Source: Flavobacteriaceae bacterium UBA3339 (lineage in GTDB: Bacteria > Bacteroidota > Bacteroidia > Flavobacteriales > Flavobacteriaceae). From it: 64,000 nucleotides of DNA. Below are positions 1 to 9,338 of this stretch, piece after piece. Both the position numbers and the translations under genes were made by a program. The notes beneath the pieces were generated by a model. The model did not search any database and was not told the DNA's origin. It was given only the letters and a program-made list of their open reading frames with translations. The DNA is taken from assembly GCA_002360925.1 (NCBI GenBank), contig DERN01000004.1, forward strand, positions 8,231 to 72,230, written 5' to 3'. Position 1 is the stretch's first letter. Every line of letters begins with the position of its first letter.

Positions 1-1
1 G

Positions 2-343
2 CATATTATGCAGGAAGTTGAAGCTATTTGCGATCGTGTAATTATTATTAAACATGGCGAAATTGTAGCAGACAATAAATTACAGCAAATTTTTAATGAA
101 GAAAACGATCAGGTTATTGAAGTAGAATTCGATTTTAAAGTGGAAGAAGAATTTATTAAACGCTTACAAAACCTAAAATCGTATCACAATATTCATGATA
201 TGCAATGGGAACTAATTTTTAATTCGGATAAAGATATGCGTCCGGTTTTGTTTGATTTTGCTCAAGAAATCGGTGTAAAAATTCTTTCGATGCAGTTAAA
301 AAATAAAAATTTAGAAACTATTTTTAGAGAGAAAACACTTTAG
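2..343 (+). CDS. gldA: GldA-like gliding motility ABC transporter ATP-binding subunit (3' part)
   Basis: The gene runs in from before the window, so only the last ~113 residues are visible. They start at the H-loop of an ABC ATPase (HIMQEVEAICDRV) and continue through the usual post-H-loop strand (VIIIKHGEIV) into a C-terminal region typical of the GldA/NatA-like family. In flavobacteria GldA works with GldF and GldG as an ABC transporter needed for gliding; its substrate is not known. The Walker motifs lie outside the window, so the assignment rests on the C-terminal third and the flavobacterial setting. The gene ends just before a bidirectional hairpin shared with the convergent phosphate transporter. 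Another Bacteroidota ABC-2 type ATPase is the main alternative. Confidence 0.72.
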   Translation, partial: HIMQEVEAICDRVIIIKHGEIVADNKLQQIFNEENDQVIEVEFDFKVEEEFIKRLQNLKSYHNIHDMQWELIFNSDKDMRPVLFDFAQEIGVKILSMQLKNKNLETIFREKTL

Positions 344-384
344 TCTTTATTTAAAAAATACATTTTTCTTAAAGAAGAAAAATA

Positions 385-416
385 AAAAACCTCAATGAAA
401 TTCATTGAGGTTTTTT
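385..416. terminator. Bidirectional Rho-independent terminator
   Basis: A perfect stem of CCTCAATGAA and TTCATTGAGG (390-410) is flanked by A6 on the left and T6 on the right. It lies between the convergent gldA and phosphate transporter genes and can end both transcripts. Confidence 0.85.
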
Positions 417-427
417 AATACTAAAAC

Positions 428-2722
428 TTATTTATTTTTTGCTTGAACATATTGATCAAACTCTTGAAACAATTCTAAAAGCTTCATGGTTGCCGAAACC
501 AAATCGTTTGTTTCTAACAATAGTGAAAAATACAATTGACTATTTTTAGGACTTGTTTCGGTTGTGCGAATACGCTTTATTTGTTTCTGAATTGATTGTT
601 CAATATCGCTGCTCAGCTTATTCTTTTGAATCAAAATAGTTTCGATCTTCGTAAAATCCCGAGCCGAGAATAATTGATGTATTTCGGTTAAAATTTCACT
701 TAATTCTTCCTCGATTATTTTTAAATCTTTTAGCTGATTGAACTTTAATTTCTTATGATTATTATCGACATGTGTTGTACAACTTTGCGAAATATAACTT
801 AAAGACTGAACTGTATCTTGTAAATATCCCAATGTGTGAACATAAAATTTACTTGCTTCGACCGATGTATCATCTAAATGTTTAATGAAATAATAAACGT
901 TTGCTTTTAGATTATCAATATTCTTTTCGACTTTCTTTACTTTCTTTTTAGCACTTTTTAAAGTAATTAAATCCTGTCTTGCCAAACCTTCGATTATTTC
1001 GGAATAAATACCGTTTGTTTGATTAATAACTCTCGAAATTTGATCAGAACTTTCTGTAATAACTTCCTGAATCGTAACAATATCTTCTTTGCTTAAAAGC
1101 TTAGCTTCTTCCTGTTTTTCTTTTTCTTTAGTTCTATGCGCGCGATTGCTTCTGTACAAACTAATTCCTAACACAACCAAAACTGCTACAAAGGCAAAAA
1201 TTTCTCCATAATACAATAAAACTGCTACAATTGCCGAAGTTATAAAAGCTACAATTGCTGTTGCAAACCATCCGCTAATTACTTTAAAAACACCCGAAAC
1301 TCTATAAACAGCGCTATCTCTATCCCAAGCTTTATCTGCAAACGAGGTTCCCATTGCAACCATAAAAGTTACATAAGTGGTAGATAAAGGTAATTTTAAA
1401 GAAGTTCCCAACGCAATTAAAATACTTGCAACCATTAGGTTTACCGAAGCACGAATCATATCGAAAGCTGGTTCTTCTAAACGTTCTTTCTTAGATTTTT
1501 TTACTTCTTGCTTAATAAAACGTTCGTCTAATTTTAATTGAAACGATTTAGGAAGAACATAATTTACAACGCTTCCAAAAAGTACTGTTCCGCGAACAAT
1601 AACACGAGCAACTGCATTTGGCGTAAACTTTTCTTCTCCGTCTCCTTGTCTGGCTAAACTCATTTCAGTTTCGATCACTGTTCGAGCTTTTTTCGAAGTC
1701 CATAAAGTTAAAACCATTACAATTCCTGCAATTAACAAATAATAAAAAGGCGCTACAATTTCGTTATTTGCCAATTCGGTCATCATATAAGTATTGGGAT
1801 CTGCGCCAGCCGAAGCCGAAAAAAATTGAAATGACTGAATAGCCGCAATAGGAACACCAATAAAGTTTACCAAATCGTTGCCAGCAAATGCTAATGCTAA
1901 TGCAAATGTTCCGATAATGATGATGACTTTTAGAATGTTTACTTTGAAAACAGACATTAATAATTGTGAAATAATTGTCCAGAAAACAAAACAAATTCCT
2001 AAAATCATCAACTGATTTTCTTTAATAAACGTAATCGTTTCTTTATTGATGAACGAAACGCCTTTTAATCCTTTTATCAAGATAAAGAAGGTAATAAACG
2101 AAATAGCAAATCCGCCGAAAAGCGCGCCAAATCTACGAATACGATCTTCGGATTGAAACGTGAAAATCAAACGTGAAAAATACTGTACAATACTTCCTAA
2201 AACAAATGACAGCAAAACCGAGAGTAAAATACTGACTACAATTTCGGTCGCTTTTTCGGTATTTATGTAAGAACCTAATGTTACAATTGACTCGTCGATT
2301 GCTAAAATTTTGATGATTCCTAAACAAACCGCCGCACCTAATAATTCAAATACAATAGAAACGGTTGTAGAAGTTGGTAAGCCTAATGAATTAAAGACAT
2401 CGAGAAGTAAAATGTCGGAAATCATAACGGCGAGGAAAATAATCATGACGTCGTTAAAGGAAAACATAGAGGGATTATAAATTCCGCTCCGGGCAATTTC
2501 CATCATTCCGCTCGAGAAAACGGCTCCGATTAAAATTCCGATTGAAGCAACAATCATTGCAGTTTTAAACGAAACGGCTTTAGAACCCAATGCCGAATTT
2601 AAAAAGTTAACAGCGTCATTACTTACTCCTACCGTAATATCAATTACAGCTAAAACAGCAAGAGCAATTAACATGATCATGTAAATCTGTTCCATTTTTT
2701 GGATTTTTATTTTTCGGAACAA
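428..2722 (-). CDS. PiT-family inorganic phosphate transporter with C-terminal PhoU-like domain
   Basis: A 764-residue inner membrane protein. Two PiT signatures are visible: GVSNDAVNF at ~32-40 and AGNDLVNFIGVP at ~280-291, with the paired LPTSTT / LPLSTTY segments found in each half of the transporter. At least ten hydrophobic segments fill residues ~15-540. The last ~220 residues are soluble, charged and helical, resembling a PhoU-like regulatory domain fused to the transporter, as is common in Bacteroidota. It should import phosphate with a cation. It is transcribed alone, convergent to gldA with a shared terminator. The start at 2722 precedes MFRKIKIQKMEQIYMIM; the internal Met10 is also possible. 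Confidence 0.9.
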   Translation of the reverse strand: MFRKIKIQKMEQIYMIMLIALAVLAVIDITVGVSNDAVNFLNSALGSKAVSFKTAMIVASIGILIGAVFSSGMMEIARSGIYNPSMFSFNDVMIIFLAVMISDILLLDVFNSLGLPTSTTVSIVFELLGAAVCLGIIKILAIDESIVTLGSYINTEKATEIVVSILLSVLLSFVLGSIVQYFSRLIFTFQSEDRIRRFGALFGGFAISFITFFILIKGLKGVSFINKETITFIKENQLMILGICFVFWTIISQLLMSVFKVNILKVIIIIGTFALALAFAGNDLVNFIGVPIAAIQSFQFFSASAGADPNTYMMTELANNEIVAPFYYLLIAGIVMVLTLWTSKKARTVIETEMSLARQGDGEEKFTPNAVARVIVRGTVLFGSVVNYVLPKSFQLKLDERFIKQEVKKSKKERLEEPAFDMIRASVNLMVASILIALGTSLKLPLSTTYVTFMVAMGTSFADKAWDRDSAVYRVSGVFKVISGWFATAIVAFITSAIVAVLLYYGEIFAFVAVLVVLGISLYRSNRAHRTKEKEKQEEAKLLSKEDIVTIQEVITESSDQISRVINQTNGIYSEIIEGLARQDLITLKSAKKKVKKVEKNIDNLKANVYYFIKHLDDTSVEASKFYVHTLGYLQDTVQSLSYISQSCTTHVDNNHKKLKFNQLKDLKIIEEELSEILTEIHQLFSARDFTKIETILIQKNKLSSDIEQSIQKQIKRIRTTETSPKNSQLYFSLLLETNDLVSATMKLLELFQEFDQYVQAKNK

Positions 2723-2801
2723 ATTTCATTATATTTTTCGTATCGAATGTTAAGTAAATATTATCTATTTTACGAAATTGTAAATAGATTCAAAATGAAG
2801 T

Positions 2802-3533
2802 TTATTTATAAATTACATCTCCTTTATACAATCTGGTAATTTGAACTGTGTCAGGTTTGTTGTATAAATAGATATTTCCGATGGAAGCAATGGTTCCTTG
2901 AATTTTATTTTTTGCAAATAAATGAATATTTTGATTACTTCGATGGTAAACATCAATCGTTTTGGCGTTTAAGTTCTCGGCTTTTACCATTACGTTTGAA
3001 CTATATAATAGAGCATGAAACAAATCGGTTTTTCCTTTTAAATGAAACATTCCGACCTGATTATCTTCAATTGTAAGTTTTTTATTATTAATTTTAAAAT
3101 CGAATTCGGTCGAAGCACTTTCTTCATTCGGAATACTTGTGTATAAATATAAATCGGAAAAACGCAACGTATCATTCGAATATACTTTAAACTGTGTTCG
3201 CGATTTAATCAACTTTAAATTTGGAGTATAAATTTTTAAAAGAGCTGTTTCATAACTTTTCAGCATACTACAGCTTATTTCATTTTTAATCACTAAGACA
3301 GAATCTTTTACTGAAAAATCAATAGAACCGATTCGGTTTTCGAAAGAATGAATTTCTAATTTATATTCGGTACTTGGAATAATTTCTGCCGAAACATTCA
3401 TAGGAATATCAACTGTATGAAAAGCCGAAACCGAATTTTCTTTTACAACAGCATCGCCTTTTTTCGAAAAACAAGCATCTTCGCCAGAACAACCTAAAAT
3501 TATAAATACTAAAATTCCAACTGCTTTTTTCAT
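2802..3533 (-). CDS. DUF2807-type putative lipoprotein (head GIN domain)
   Basis: The protein begins MKKAVGILVFIILGC, a lipoprotein signal with a lipobox Cys; the open frame extends nine codons further upstream, but this start gives the proper signal. The mature part is rich in beta-strands with repeated short turns and resembles the DUF2807 'auto-transporter adhesin, head GIN' family, although it is more divergent than the copies at 24995 and 26173. The expected location is the outer or inner membrane, facing the periplasm or surface. Function is unknown. It stands alone downstream of no obvious partner, followed by a repeat-containing spacer. Confidence 0.6.
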   Translation of the reverse strand: MKKAVGILVFIILGCSGEDACFSKKGDAVVKENSVSAFHTVDIPMNVSAEIIPSTEYKLEIHSFENRIGSIDFSVKDSVLVIKNEISCSMLKSYETALLKIYTPNLKLIKSRTQFKVYSNDTLRFSDLYLYTSIPNEESASTEFDFKINNKKLTIEDNQVGMFHLKGKTDLFHALLYSSNVMVKAENLNAKTIDVYHRSNQNIHLFAKNKIQGTIASIGNIYLYNKPDTVQITRLYKGDVIYK

Positions 3534-3617
3534 AATTCTAACTAACACTTTTTTAGCCACAAATACATAGAATTTCTATTTTATTATCAAATATAAATCA
3601 TAAAACATGCTTTCACT

Positions 3618-3692
3618 TGTCATTCCGGACTTGATCCGGAATCTCATGTCTTTATTAAAATAATGAGAAGCTGAAACAAGTTCAGCTTGACA
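3618..3692. repeat. Intergenic imperfect palindromic repeat (REP-like)
   Basis: A 75-base element bounded by TGTCA and TGACA, holding two internal inverted repeats (CCGGA..TCCGG and AAGCTGAA..TTCAGCTT). It shares its TGTCATTC..TGACA frame with elements at 10344-10400 and, in half form, at 6321-6348. This looks like a dispersed intergenic repeat family. Confidence 0.55.
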
Positions 3693-3743
3693 AATTTGTC
3701 CTTAATGATAAATAATCAGATTCTACAATTCACAACATTTATA

Positions 3744-4814
3744 TCACAATTTATATCCCAAACCTAATTCAAACGCTTCGGCTTTTGCAAAATGTGTTTT
3801 TAACGACATAACACCAAAAACATTCGGAGTTACATAATAACGTAATCCCAAACGCTGATAAAGTGAACCACTTTCTTTGTATTCATCATGAACGTAATAG
3901 CCAATATTTGCTTCGGCTGTTAATTTATTTAAATACCATTCGTAGCCAACAAACACACCAACTCGTTTCCAATCTGCATCTTTATTGATATTCGCTTCTG
4001 GAAAAGAAGTTCCTAAAAACGGAATCAATTCTTTTAACGAATTCGACAAAAATACATCAACTCCCAATTGTGCCGCACCAAAATCATTTAACGGCTTTTC
4101 AACAATTCCTGTAATATGATAAAACGGTTTTTGTCCCATTCCAATAATGTGACTTTCATTTACACCAGTTCGAAACAACAAATTGTAGCGCATTCTTTGC
4201 GGATGATTTATAAAAGAATTCGATCTGTTTTCTACATCTTCATCCGAAAAATGATAGGTTAATCCCACATTAAAAGCTACCGTATTGGTACTTGTATTTG
4301 GTGCTTTTATGGTTGCGTTTGAATGATGCATAAACGTAAAACCTGCATTTACACCGATGTTATTCCAAATTCTACGCTGATCGTAACTTACCATAAAGTA
4401 GGTCGAAGGCATGAATTTAGAACCATACGCCATATTTCGGTAATTTGTTTCTTTATCGTACGGATTTGTTGCATACGCCACACCTTGCGCAATTCGTAAT
4501 TGCAATCGGCGATTTAAAAAGTAGAAATTGTAATGACCATATAAGCCATATAAATCTCCTAATATTTCGTTGTGATTATTTTGTGAATGCAAAGAAAAAC
4601 CAACATCGGGAAATCGATATGTGTAATGCCATTCTTTTTCGCCCGTTGTTCTATGGTTGAACGAAATTAAAAAACCTGTCGGTTTATTGGTAATTAAATG
4701 TGAAATACTTTTGCTATGTGGTAAAATAGCTCCTTGATAATAATGGGTTGAAACGCTCCAATTTTCTTGAGCATTTCCTTTAAAAAGAAAGAAAACAAAA
4801 AGGTATTTCAGCAT
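3744..4814 (-). CDS. PagL-like lipid A deacylase / acyloxyacyl hydrolase family outer membrane protein
   Basis: About 356 residues from MLKYLFVFFLFKGNAQ, which gives a clean signal peptide; the open frame has 14 more codons upstream that I take as non-coding. The mature protein is beta-rich with alternating aromatic strands, as in an outer membrane barrel. The segment FMHHSNATIKAPN carries the His-x-Ser-Asn arrangement typical of PagL-family lipid A 3-O-deacylases. In this family the enzyme removes an acyl chain from lipid A in the outer membrane. A C-terminal half beyond a normal ~170-residue PagL barrel is present, as in many Bacteroidota members. Enzyme activity is inferred from the motif only. 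Confidence 0.68.
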   Translation of the reverse strand: MLKYLFVFFLFKGNAQENWSVSTHYYQGAILPHSKSISHLITNKPTGFLISFNHRTTGEKEWHYTYRFPDVGFSLHSQNNHNEILGDLYGLYGHYNFYFLNRRLQLRIAQGVAYATNPYDKETNYRNMAYGSKFMPSTYFMVSYDQRRIWNNIGVNAGFTFMHHSNATIKAPNTSTNTVAFNVGLTYHFSDEDVENRSNSFINHPQRMRYNLLFRTGVNESHIIGMGQKPFYHITGIVEKPLNDFGAAQLGVDVFLSNSLKELIPFLGTSFPEANINKDADWKRVGVFVGYEWYLNKLTAEANIGYYVHDEYKESGSLYQRLGLRYYVTPNVFGVMSLKTHFAKAEAFELGLGYKL

Positions 4815-4865
4815 ACCTAATCGTAAAAAACAACGATACTTTTTAAAATACCTCATCCGCGTTGT

Positions 4866-5480
4866 TTAAAATAATCCGTTTATTTCAGCATCAATTCGAT
4901 TGATAACCGTTCCTAAATCTTCCGGATTATCAACAAAATTAATAGGATCTACATCAATAATCAGTAATTTCCCTTTATCGTATCCTTTAATCCATTCTTC
5001 GTAACGCTCGTTTAGTTTATTTAGATAATCAATCGAAATTGAATTCTCATATTCACGTCCGCGTTTATGAATTTGCCCGACTAAATTAGGAATCGAACTG
5101 CGTAAATAAATCAACAAATCAGGCGCACCAACCAAACCTTCCATCATTTCAAACAACTGAGTATAATTATCGAAATCTCTGTTCGACATCAATCCCATTG
5201 CGTGTAAATTTGGGGCAAAAATATGCGCATCTTCGTAAATGGTTCGATCCTGAATGGTATTTTTTCCGCTTTGCTTCATCGCTAAAATGCTACGAAAACG
5301 ACTATTTAAAAAGTAAATTTGCAAATTAAAAGACCAACGATCCATCGAATGATAAAAATCGTCTAAATACGGATTATCGACCACATCTTCGTAATGCGGT
5401 TCCCATTTGTAATGTTTAGCCAACAATTGGGTTAAAGTCGTTTTGCCTGCGCCAATATTTCCGGCAATTGCTACCTGCAT
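4866..5480 (-). CDS. Deoxynucleoside kinase (dNK/dGK/dAK family)
   Basis: A 204-residue soluble enzyme that transfers phosphate from ATP to a deoxynucleoside. The P-loop GNIGAGKTTL lies at residues 7-16, followed by YEDVVDNPY and the family's DR(T/S) motif in QDRTIYEDA near residue 80, then a lid-region arginine segment (HKRGREYE). Length matches bacterial deoxyadenosine/deoxyguanosine kinases. It is followed 5 bases on by a hypothetical secreted protein gene in the same direction and is near folA-thyA, so the region is rich in deoxynucleotide-supply genes. The preferred nucleoside cannot be told from sequence. Confidence 0.9.
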   Translation of the reverse strand: MQVAIAGNIGAGKTTLTQLLAKHYKWEPHYEDVVDNPYLDDFYHSMDRWSFNLQIYFLNSRFRSILAMKQSGKNTIQDRTIYEDAHIFAPNLHAMGLMSNRDFDNYTQLFEMMEGLVGAPDLLIYLRSSIPNLVGQIHKRGREYENSISIDYLNKLNERYEEWIKGYDKGKLLIIDVDPINFVDNPEDLGTVINRIDAEINGLF

Positions 5481-5485
5481 GAATT

Positions 5486-6259
5486 TTAATTTACATTATA
5501 CAAAAAAAGCTGATCGCTTGTTAATATACTGATGTTTTGCCCGTTAAAAAAAGCTTTTTCAATCGTGTTCGAAATTTCTTTCAACGGTTCTTTTGTTTCA
5601 TTTTCAGTATCGAACAAAAATACATTATTGTTTAATTGATACAACATTTTGGCTCCGTTAATTGCTAACAATTTGGCTTTTTCGGGCAGCGTTTGTTCCT
5701 TAATTACTTTTCCGTAAATATCGATTCCAAAAACAGAAGTTCCACTTTGCCAATATGCATTATTCCCATCAGTAATGATAAAATCGTAATGCGAAATGGG
5801 ATTGCTTACAAATTGAGGTTGTTCTTTTAAAGTATTTAAAATACACCAACGTTTGCTTGCTTCATCGAAAATCCAAATAGACGATTGAGCTGTAAGTGCT
5901 GCATAAGAAGCGTCTATTTCGGGAAATCGTTCGGTTAAAGCAACGCGCTCTTTTATGCTTAACTGGTTATCTAAAACAATTAATTGCTGCGTATTTTTAT
6001 AGAAAACCAATTGTTGTAACGGATTTCGTTCATCGTATTGGTGAATAGTTCCTAAAAAAGGATCTTTAAATGTAAAAGTACGCAAGGGAGTTTCTTTTGC
6101 AATTTCATTACTCACAATCGAAGAAGTATCGCCTAAATGATTCAGCGCATAATAAGTAAGCTGTTTAGGACGATCTAAAACTTTTTTAAACACAACATTT
6201 TGCGCATTTAATCCAAAAGCGGAACAAAAGGCAACAAATGTTATGAATTGTTTTTTCAT
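5486..6259 (-). CDS. Secreted hypothetical protein, possible beta-propeller-like
   Basis: A 257-residue protein that begins with a signal peptide (MKKQFITFVAFCSAFGLNAQ). The rest shows repeated short strand pairs with spacing suggestive of a propeller (for example QQLIVLDNQLSIK and NNVFLFDTENE), but no repeat is clear enough to name a family. It ends 5 bases before the deoxynucleoside kinase start and is probably cotranscribed with it. I do not recognise its function. Confidence 0.6.
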   Translation of the reverse strand: MKKQFITFVAFCSAFGLNAQNVVFKKVLDRPKQLTYYALNHLGDTSSIVSNEIAKETPLRTFTFKDPFLGTIHQYDERNPLQQLVFYKNTQQLIVLDNQLSIKERVALTERFPEIDASYAALTAQSSIWIFDEASKRWCILNTLKEQPQFVSNPISHYDFIITDGNNAYWQSGTSVFGIDIYGKVIKEQTLPEKAKLLAINGAKMLYQLNNNVFLFDTENETKEPLKEISNTIEKAFFNGQNISILTSDQLFLYNVN

Positions 6260-6320
6260 TTTTTATGTTTTTCATATTGTACAAAACACAATAAGATCAC
6301 AATATTTAAAATTCTATTTT

Positions 6321-6348
6321 AAAGATTCCTCTTAACGTCGGAATGACA
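6321..6348. repeat. Partial copy of the intergenic palindromic repeat
   Basis: The segment AAAGATTCCTC..GTCGGAATGACA resembles the right half of the element at 10344-10400. It lies in the spacer between folA and the upstream secreted protein gene. Confidence 0.4.
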
Positions 6349-6356
6349 GTTTATTT

Positions 6357-6848
6357 TTATTTGTTATAAATTGTGATTGTGAAATCGAACGCATTTTTCT
6401 CGTCAGATTTATGGAAATCTTCTGAAACTTTTTTCCATTCTTTTCGTATTTCCGGAAAAAAAGCATCAGCATCCTGAAACGAAGCGTTTACGTGTGTAAT
6501 AATTAATTCGTTTGCTTCTTCAATGATTTGATTGTAAATTTCGCCTCCTCCAATTACATAAACCACTTCTTGATTTTGATTTTTTGCAAATTGTAAAGCT
6601 TCCTTTATACTCGCAAAAACAAAACAATTTTCAGGAGCCAAATATTCCTTTTGCCGCGTAATAATTAAATGAACTCGATTCGGCAACGGTTTGGGGAAAG
6701 ATTCAAACGTTTTACGTCCCATTAAAATATAATGGTTACTTGTTGTATTTTTAAAATGTTTAAAATCTGCCGGCAAATGCCATAACAATTCGTTGTTTTT
6801 TCCAATTACGTTGTTTTCTGCAACAGCTGCTACTAAACTTATTTTCAT
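6357..6848 (-). CDS. folA: Dihydrofolate reductase
   Basis: A 163-residue enzyme that reduces dihydrofolate to tetrahydrofolate with NADPH. Visible motifs: the N-terminal AENNVIGKNNELLWHLPADF with the substrate-binding acidic residue, MGRKTFESFP for NADPH binding, PNRVHLIITR, and VYVIGGGEIY. Length is typical of chromosomal FolA. Its start codon overlaps the stop of thyA by one base (TAATG), so the two are translationally coupled; DHFR regenerates the folate oxidised by thymidylate synthase. Confidence 0.96.
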   Translation of the reverse strand: MKISLVAAVAENNVIGKNNELLWHLPADFKHFKNTTSNHYILMGRKTFESFPKPLPNRVHLIITRQKEYLAPENCFVFASIKEALQFAKNQNQEVVYVIGGGEIYNQIIEEANELIITHVNASFQDADAFFPEIRKEWKKVSEDFHKSDEKNAFDFTITIYNK

Positions 6849-7672
6849 TATACCGAAACTTGTCCTTTAATTGCCGGATGCGGATCATAATCTACCAAAG
6901 TAAAATCTTCGAATTTAAAATCAAAAATATCTTTAATTTCAGGATTCAACAGCATTTTTGGAAGTTTACGAGGCTCGCGTGATAATTGCAATTCTAATTG
7001 TTCCATGTGATTGTTGTAAATATGTGCATCGCCAAACGTATGAATAAAATCGCCATAACCTAAATCGCAAACTTGAGCAACCATCATGGTAAACAATGCA
7101 TACGACGCAATATTAAACGGAACACCTAAAAAAATATCCGCCGAACGTTGATATAATTGACAAGATAATTTTCCGTCAGCAACATAAAACTGAAAAAACG
7201 CATGACACGGAGGTAAAGCTGCTTTTCCGTTTGCTACATTTTCATCAAACGAAACGCTTGTATCGGGTAATACAGAAGGATTCCAAGCCGAAATCAACAT
7301 TCTGCGACTGTTTGGATTGGTCTTTAAAGTTTCGATCAACTCTTTAATCTGATCGATTTCTTCTCCGTTCCAATTGCGCCATTGATAACCGTAAATAGGA
7401 CCTAAATCGCCATTTCTGTCTGCCCATTCATCCCAAATACGAACTCCGTTTTCTTTTAAATAACCAATATTCGTTTCGCCTTTTAAAAACCATAACAACT
7501 CGTGAACAATCGATTTTAAATGGACTTTTTTAGTTGTAACTAACGGGAAACCTTCTTCTAAATCAAACCGCATCTGATAACCAAAAACACTTTTGGTTCC
7601 CGTTCCGGTTCTGTCGCCTTTTTGCACACCATTATCTAAAACGTGCTTTACTAAATCTAAATATTGCTTCAT
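6848..7672 (-). CDS. thyA: Thymidylate synthase
   Basis: A 274-residue enzyme that makes dTMP from dUMP using methylene-tetrahydrofolate. It shows the [12 protein letters not shown] dUMP-phosphate loop near the N-terminus, the catalytic Cys in [12 protein letters not shown], the [18 protein letters not shown] segment, and the C-terminal APIKGQVSV-like end ([10 protein letters not shown]). Length fits the short bacterial class. It is followed by folA with a one-base overlap and preceded by the DUF151 gene 5 bases upstream, so all three are likely one transcript. Confidence 0.97.
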   Translation of the reverse strand: MKQYLDLVKHVLDNGVQKGDRTGTGTKSVFGYQMRFDLEEGFPLVTTKKVHLKSIVHELLWFLKGETNIGYLKENGVRIWDEWADRNGDLGPIYGYQWRNWNGEEIDQIKELIETLKTNPNSRRMLISAWNPSVLPDTSVSFDENVANGKAALPPCHAFFQFYVADGKLSCQLYQRSADIFLGVPFNIASYALFTMMVAQVCDLGYGDFIHTFGDAHIYNNHMEQLELQLSREPRKLPKMLLNPEIKDIFDFKFEDFTLVDYDPHPAIKGQVSV

Positions 7673-7677
7673 AACCG

Positions 7678-8319
7678 TTACAAATTTCTTTTTGATATTT
7701 CGTCGCGCAAACGCGCTGCTTTTTCATAATCTTCGTTCAGGATTGCCAACTCCAACATATCGTTCAACTCTTGCGAAGTGAATTTAGAAAATTCATTCGT
7801 TTTTTCATCGGGAACAATATTTAAGAACTCTTCAATAACATCGTTCAACGATTCTTCGTTTTCTTCTTCATAATCATCATTCTCATCATCATCAACCATA
7901 TCTTGTTCATGAAGATAAATTCCCGCTTTGTCTAAGATATTTTTATAGGTAAAAATGGGTGCATCGAAACGCAAAGCCAATGAAATTGCATCTGAAGTTC
8001 GGGCATCGAAAATCTCTTCTACTCCATCGCGTTCACTTATGATGCTTGAGAAGAAAACGCCGTCAACCAACTTGTGAATAATAACTTGTTTTACGACAAT
8101 TGCATAACGATCGCAAACTGTTTTAAATAAATCGTGTGTTAAAGGTCGAGGTGGATTTAAATCTTTTTCAATCGCAATGGCAATTGCCTGAGCTTCAAAC
8201 GCTCCTATTACAATCGGCAATTTACGATCGCCTTCTACTTCATTCAAAATCAAAGCATAAGCTCCGTTTTGAGTATGACTATATGAAATGCCTTTTATTG
8301 TTAATCTTACTAAACTCAT
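7678..8319 (-). CDS. Bifunctional nuclease family protein (DUF151) with C-terminal UVR motif
   Basis: About 213 residues starting [14 protein letters not shown]; the open frame extends six codons upstream without a better start. The N-terminal ~130 residues match the DUF151/bifunctional nuclease family ([30 protein letters not shown]). After an acidic linker rich in Asp and Glu (~145-165) comes a UvrB/C-type UVR motif ([25 protein letters not shown]). This fusion is typical of Bacteroidota. Its biochemical role in this phylum is not established. It heads the thyA-folA transcript. Confidence 0.88.
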   Translation of the reverse strand: MSLVRLTIKGISYSHTQNGAYALILNEVEGDRKLPIVIGAFEAQAIAIAIEKDLNPPRPLTHDLFKTVCDRYAIVVKQVIIHKLVDGVFFSSIISERDGVEEIFDARTSDAISLALRFDAPIFTYKNILDKAGIYLHEQDMVDDDENDDYEEENEESLNDVIEEFLNIVPDEKTNEFSKFTSQELNDMLELAILNEDYEKAARLRDEISKRNL

Positions 8320-8335
8320 AGTTATATAAATAGCC

Positions 8336-8381
8336 AAAAAAGGCTATTAAACAAAGATAGTATCTTTAAACTTAATAGCCT
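8336..8381 (-). terminator. Rho-independent terminator with competing hairpin arms
   Basis: Arms AGGCTATTAA (8341-8350) and TTAATAGCCT (8372-8381) enclose an inner stem AAAGATA/TATCTTT. On the minus strand the stem is followed by T6, ending the gene at 8417. A further GGCTAT/ATAGCC pairing with 8330-8335 is possible, placing the same arm in two mutually exclusive hairpins. Confidence 0.65.
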
Positions 8382-8416
8382 AATTCGTGAAATTATTTTA
8401 GATTTTTTATTACTTT

Positions 8417-9256
8417 TTAATCGTATTTAGAGTAGCTTATTAAAACTTGATTTTCGTCATTTATAAGTGATAAGTCTCCTTCGTTATCTAATTTATAAAA
8501 CCATCCGAAAGGTTCATTTTCCACTCGATAATATTTAAATTCTGAGTTCGATTCTATAAGAATTAATTTTTGAAGCCTTTCATTATTTTTCAGCAATAGT
8601 TCGTCATTATTAGTAGCTACCAATTCAAAAAAACCGATTTCTGTCCAATCTTTAAAAGATTGTTTTTTCCATTTTCCAATTACTCGTTTAATAGGTGTTT
8701 TCTGTAATTTCTTATGCTCTTCATATAAATTGAACAGACGAGAGCTTGACTTTTGAGAAAGATCTGCTTTAATCTTTTGTAATAATTGCGGATAAATACT
8801 TTCTTGATTAAGAAGTGAATATCCGTTATAAAATTTCATTGAAATAGATTCTAATTGATAAGCCGGATATCCGCCTCCTGCCGATTTTATTACAACTCCT
8901 CCTTTTTCTACACATTGTAAAATAATCGCCCAATAAGCGATTTGCGCATCATCAATATAATTATGACTTAAATTAACAATAGGTATAATGTGATCTTTTA
9001 CTCCATGAATTTCGAACATCATTGCCGTTCTAATCATATTATCAATTGAAATGGAATCGTAAATTGCAGTCGATTCAGCATTTAAAAGAATTTCTTGATC
9101 TAAGTATTCTAGCTTTTTCCAATACTTTTCTTTTTGTTTTTCCTTTTTTAAATTTCGAATCTCTTTCTCAATCTTCCCCATTGGAATCTGACTAAAACTA
9201 GATATTGAAAAAAATGCTAACTGAATAAAACAAAAAGTTATAATAAATTGTTTCAT
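8417..9256 (-). CDS. Secreted hypothetical protein
   Basis: A 279-residue protein beginning with a signal peptide (MKQFIITFCFIQLAFFSISSFS). Residues ~25-50 are highly charged (KEIRNLKKEKQKEKYWKKLE). The rest has no motif I can name; the middle is helical and the end is strand-rich. It stands alone, with a terminator on each side. I do not recognise the function. Confidence 0.6.
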   Translation of the reverse strand: MKQFIITFCFIQLAFFSISSFSQIPMGKIEKEIRNLKKEKQKEKYWKKLEYLDQEILLNAESTAIYDSISIDNMIRTAMMFEIHGVKDHIIPIVNLSHNYIDDAQIAYWAIILQCVEKGGVVIKSAGGGYPAYQLESISMKFYNGYSLLNQESIYPQLLQKIKADLSQKSSSRLFNLYEEHKKLQKTPIKRVIGKWKKQSFKDWTEIGFFELVATNNDELLLKNNERLQKLILIESNSEFKYYRVENEPFGWFYKLDNEGDLSLINDENQVLISYSKYD

Positions 9257-9284
9257 AATATGTTTTACCTCGAATATACAAAAA

Positions 9285-9318
9285 AAACAGCTGTAAAGTT
9301 ATTTTACAGCTGTTTCTA
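9285..9318 (-). terminator. Rho-independent terminator of etfBA
   Basis: The stem AACAGCTGTAAA / TTTTACAGCTGTT with a short loop is followed on the minus strand by a run of T. It lies directly after etfA. Confidence 0.85.
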
Positions 9319-9338
9319 ATATGATAAAACTAAAAAAA

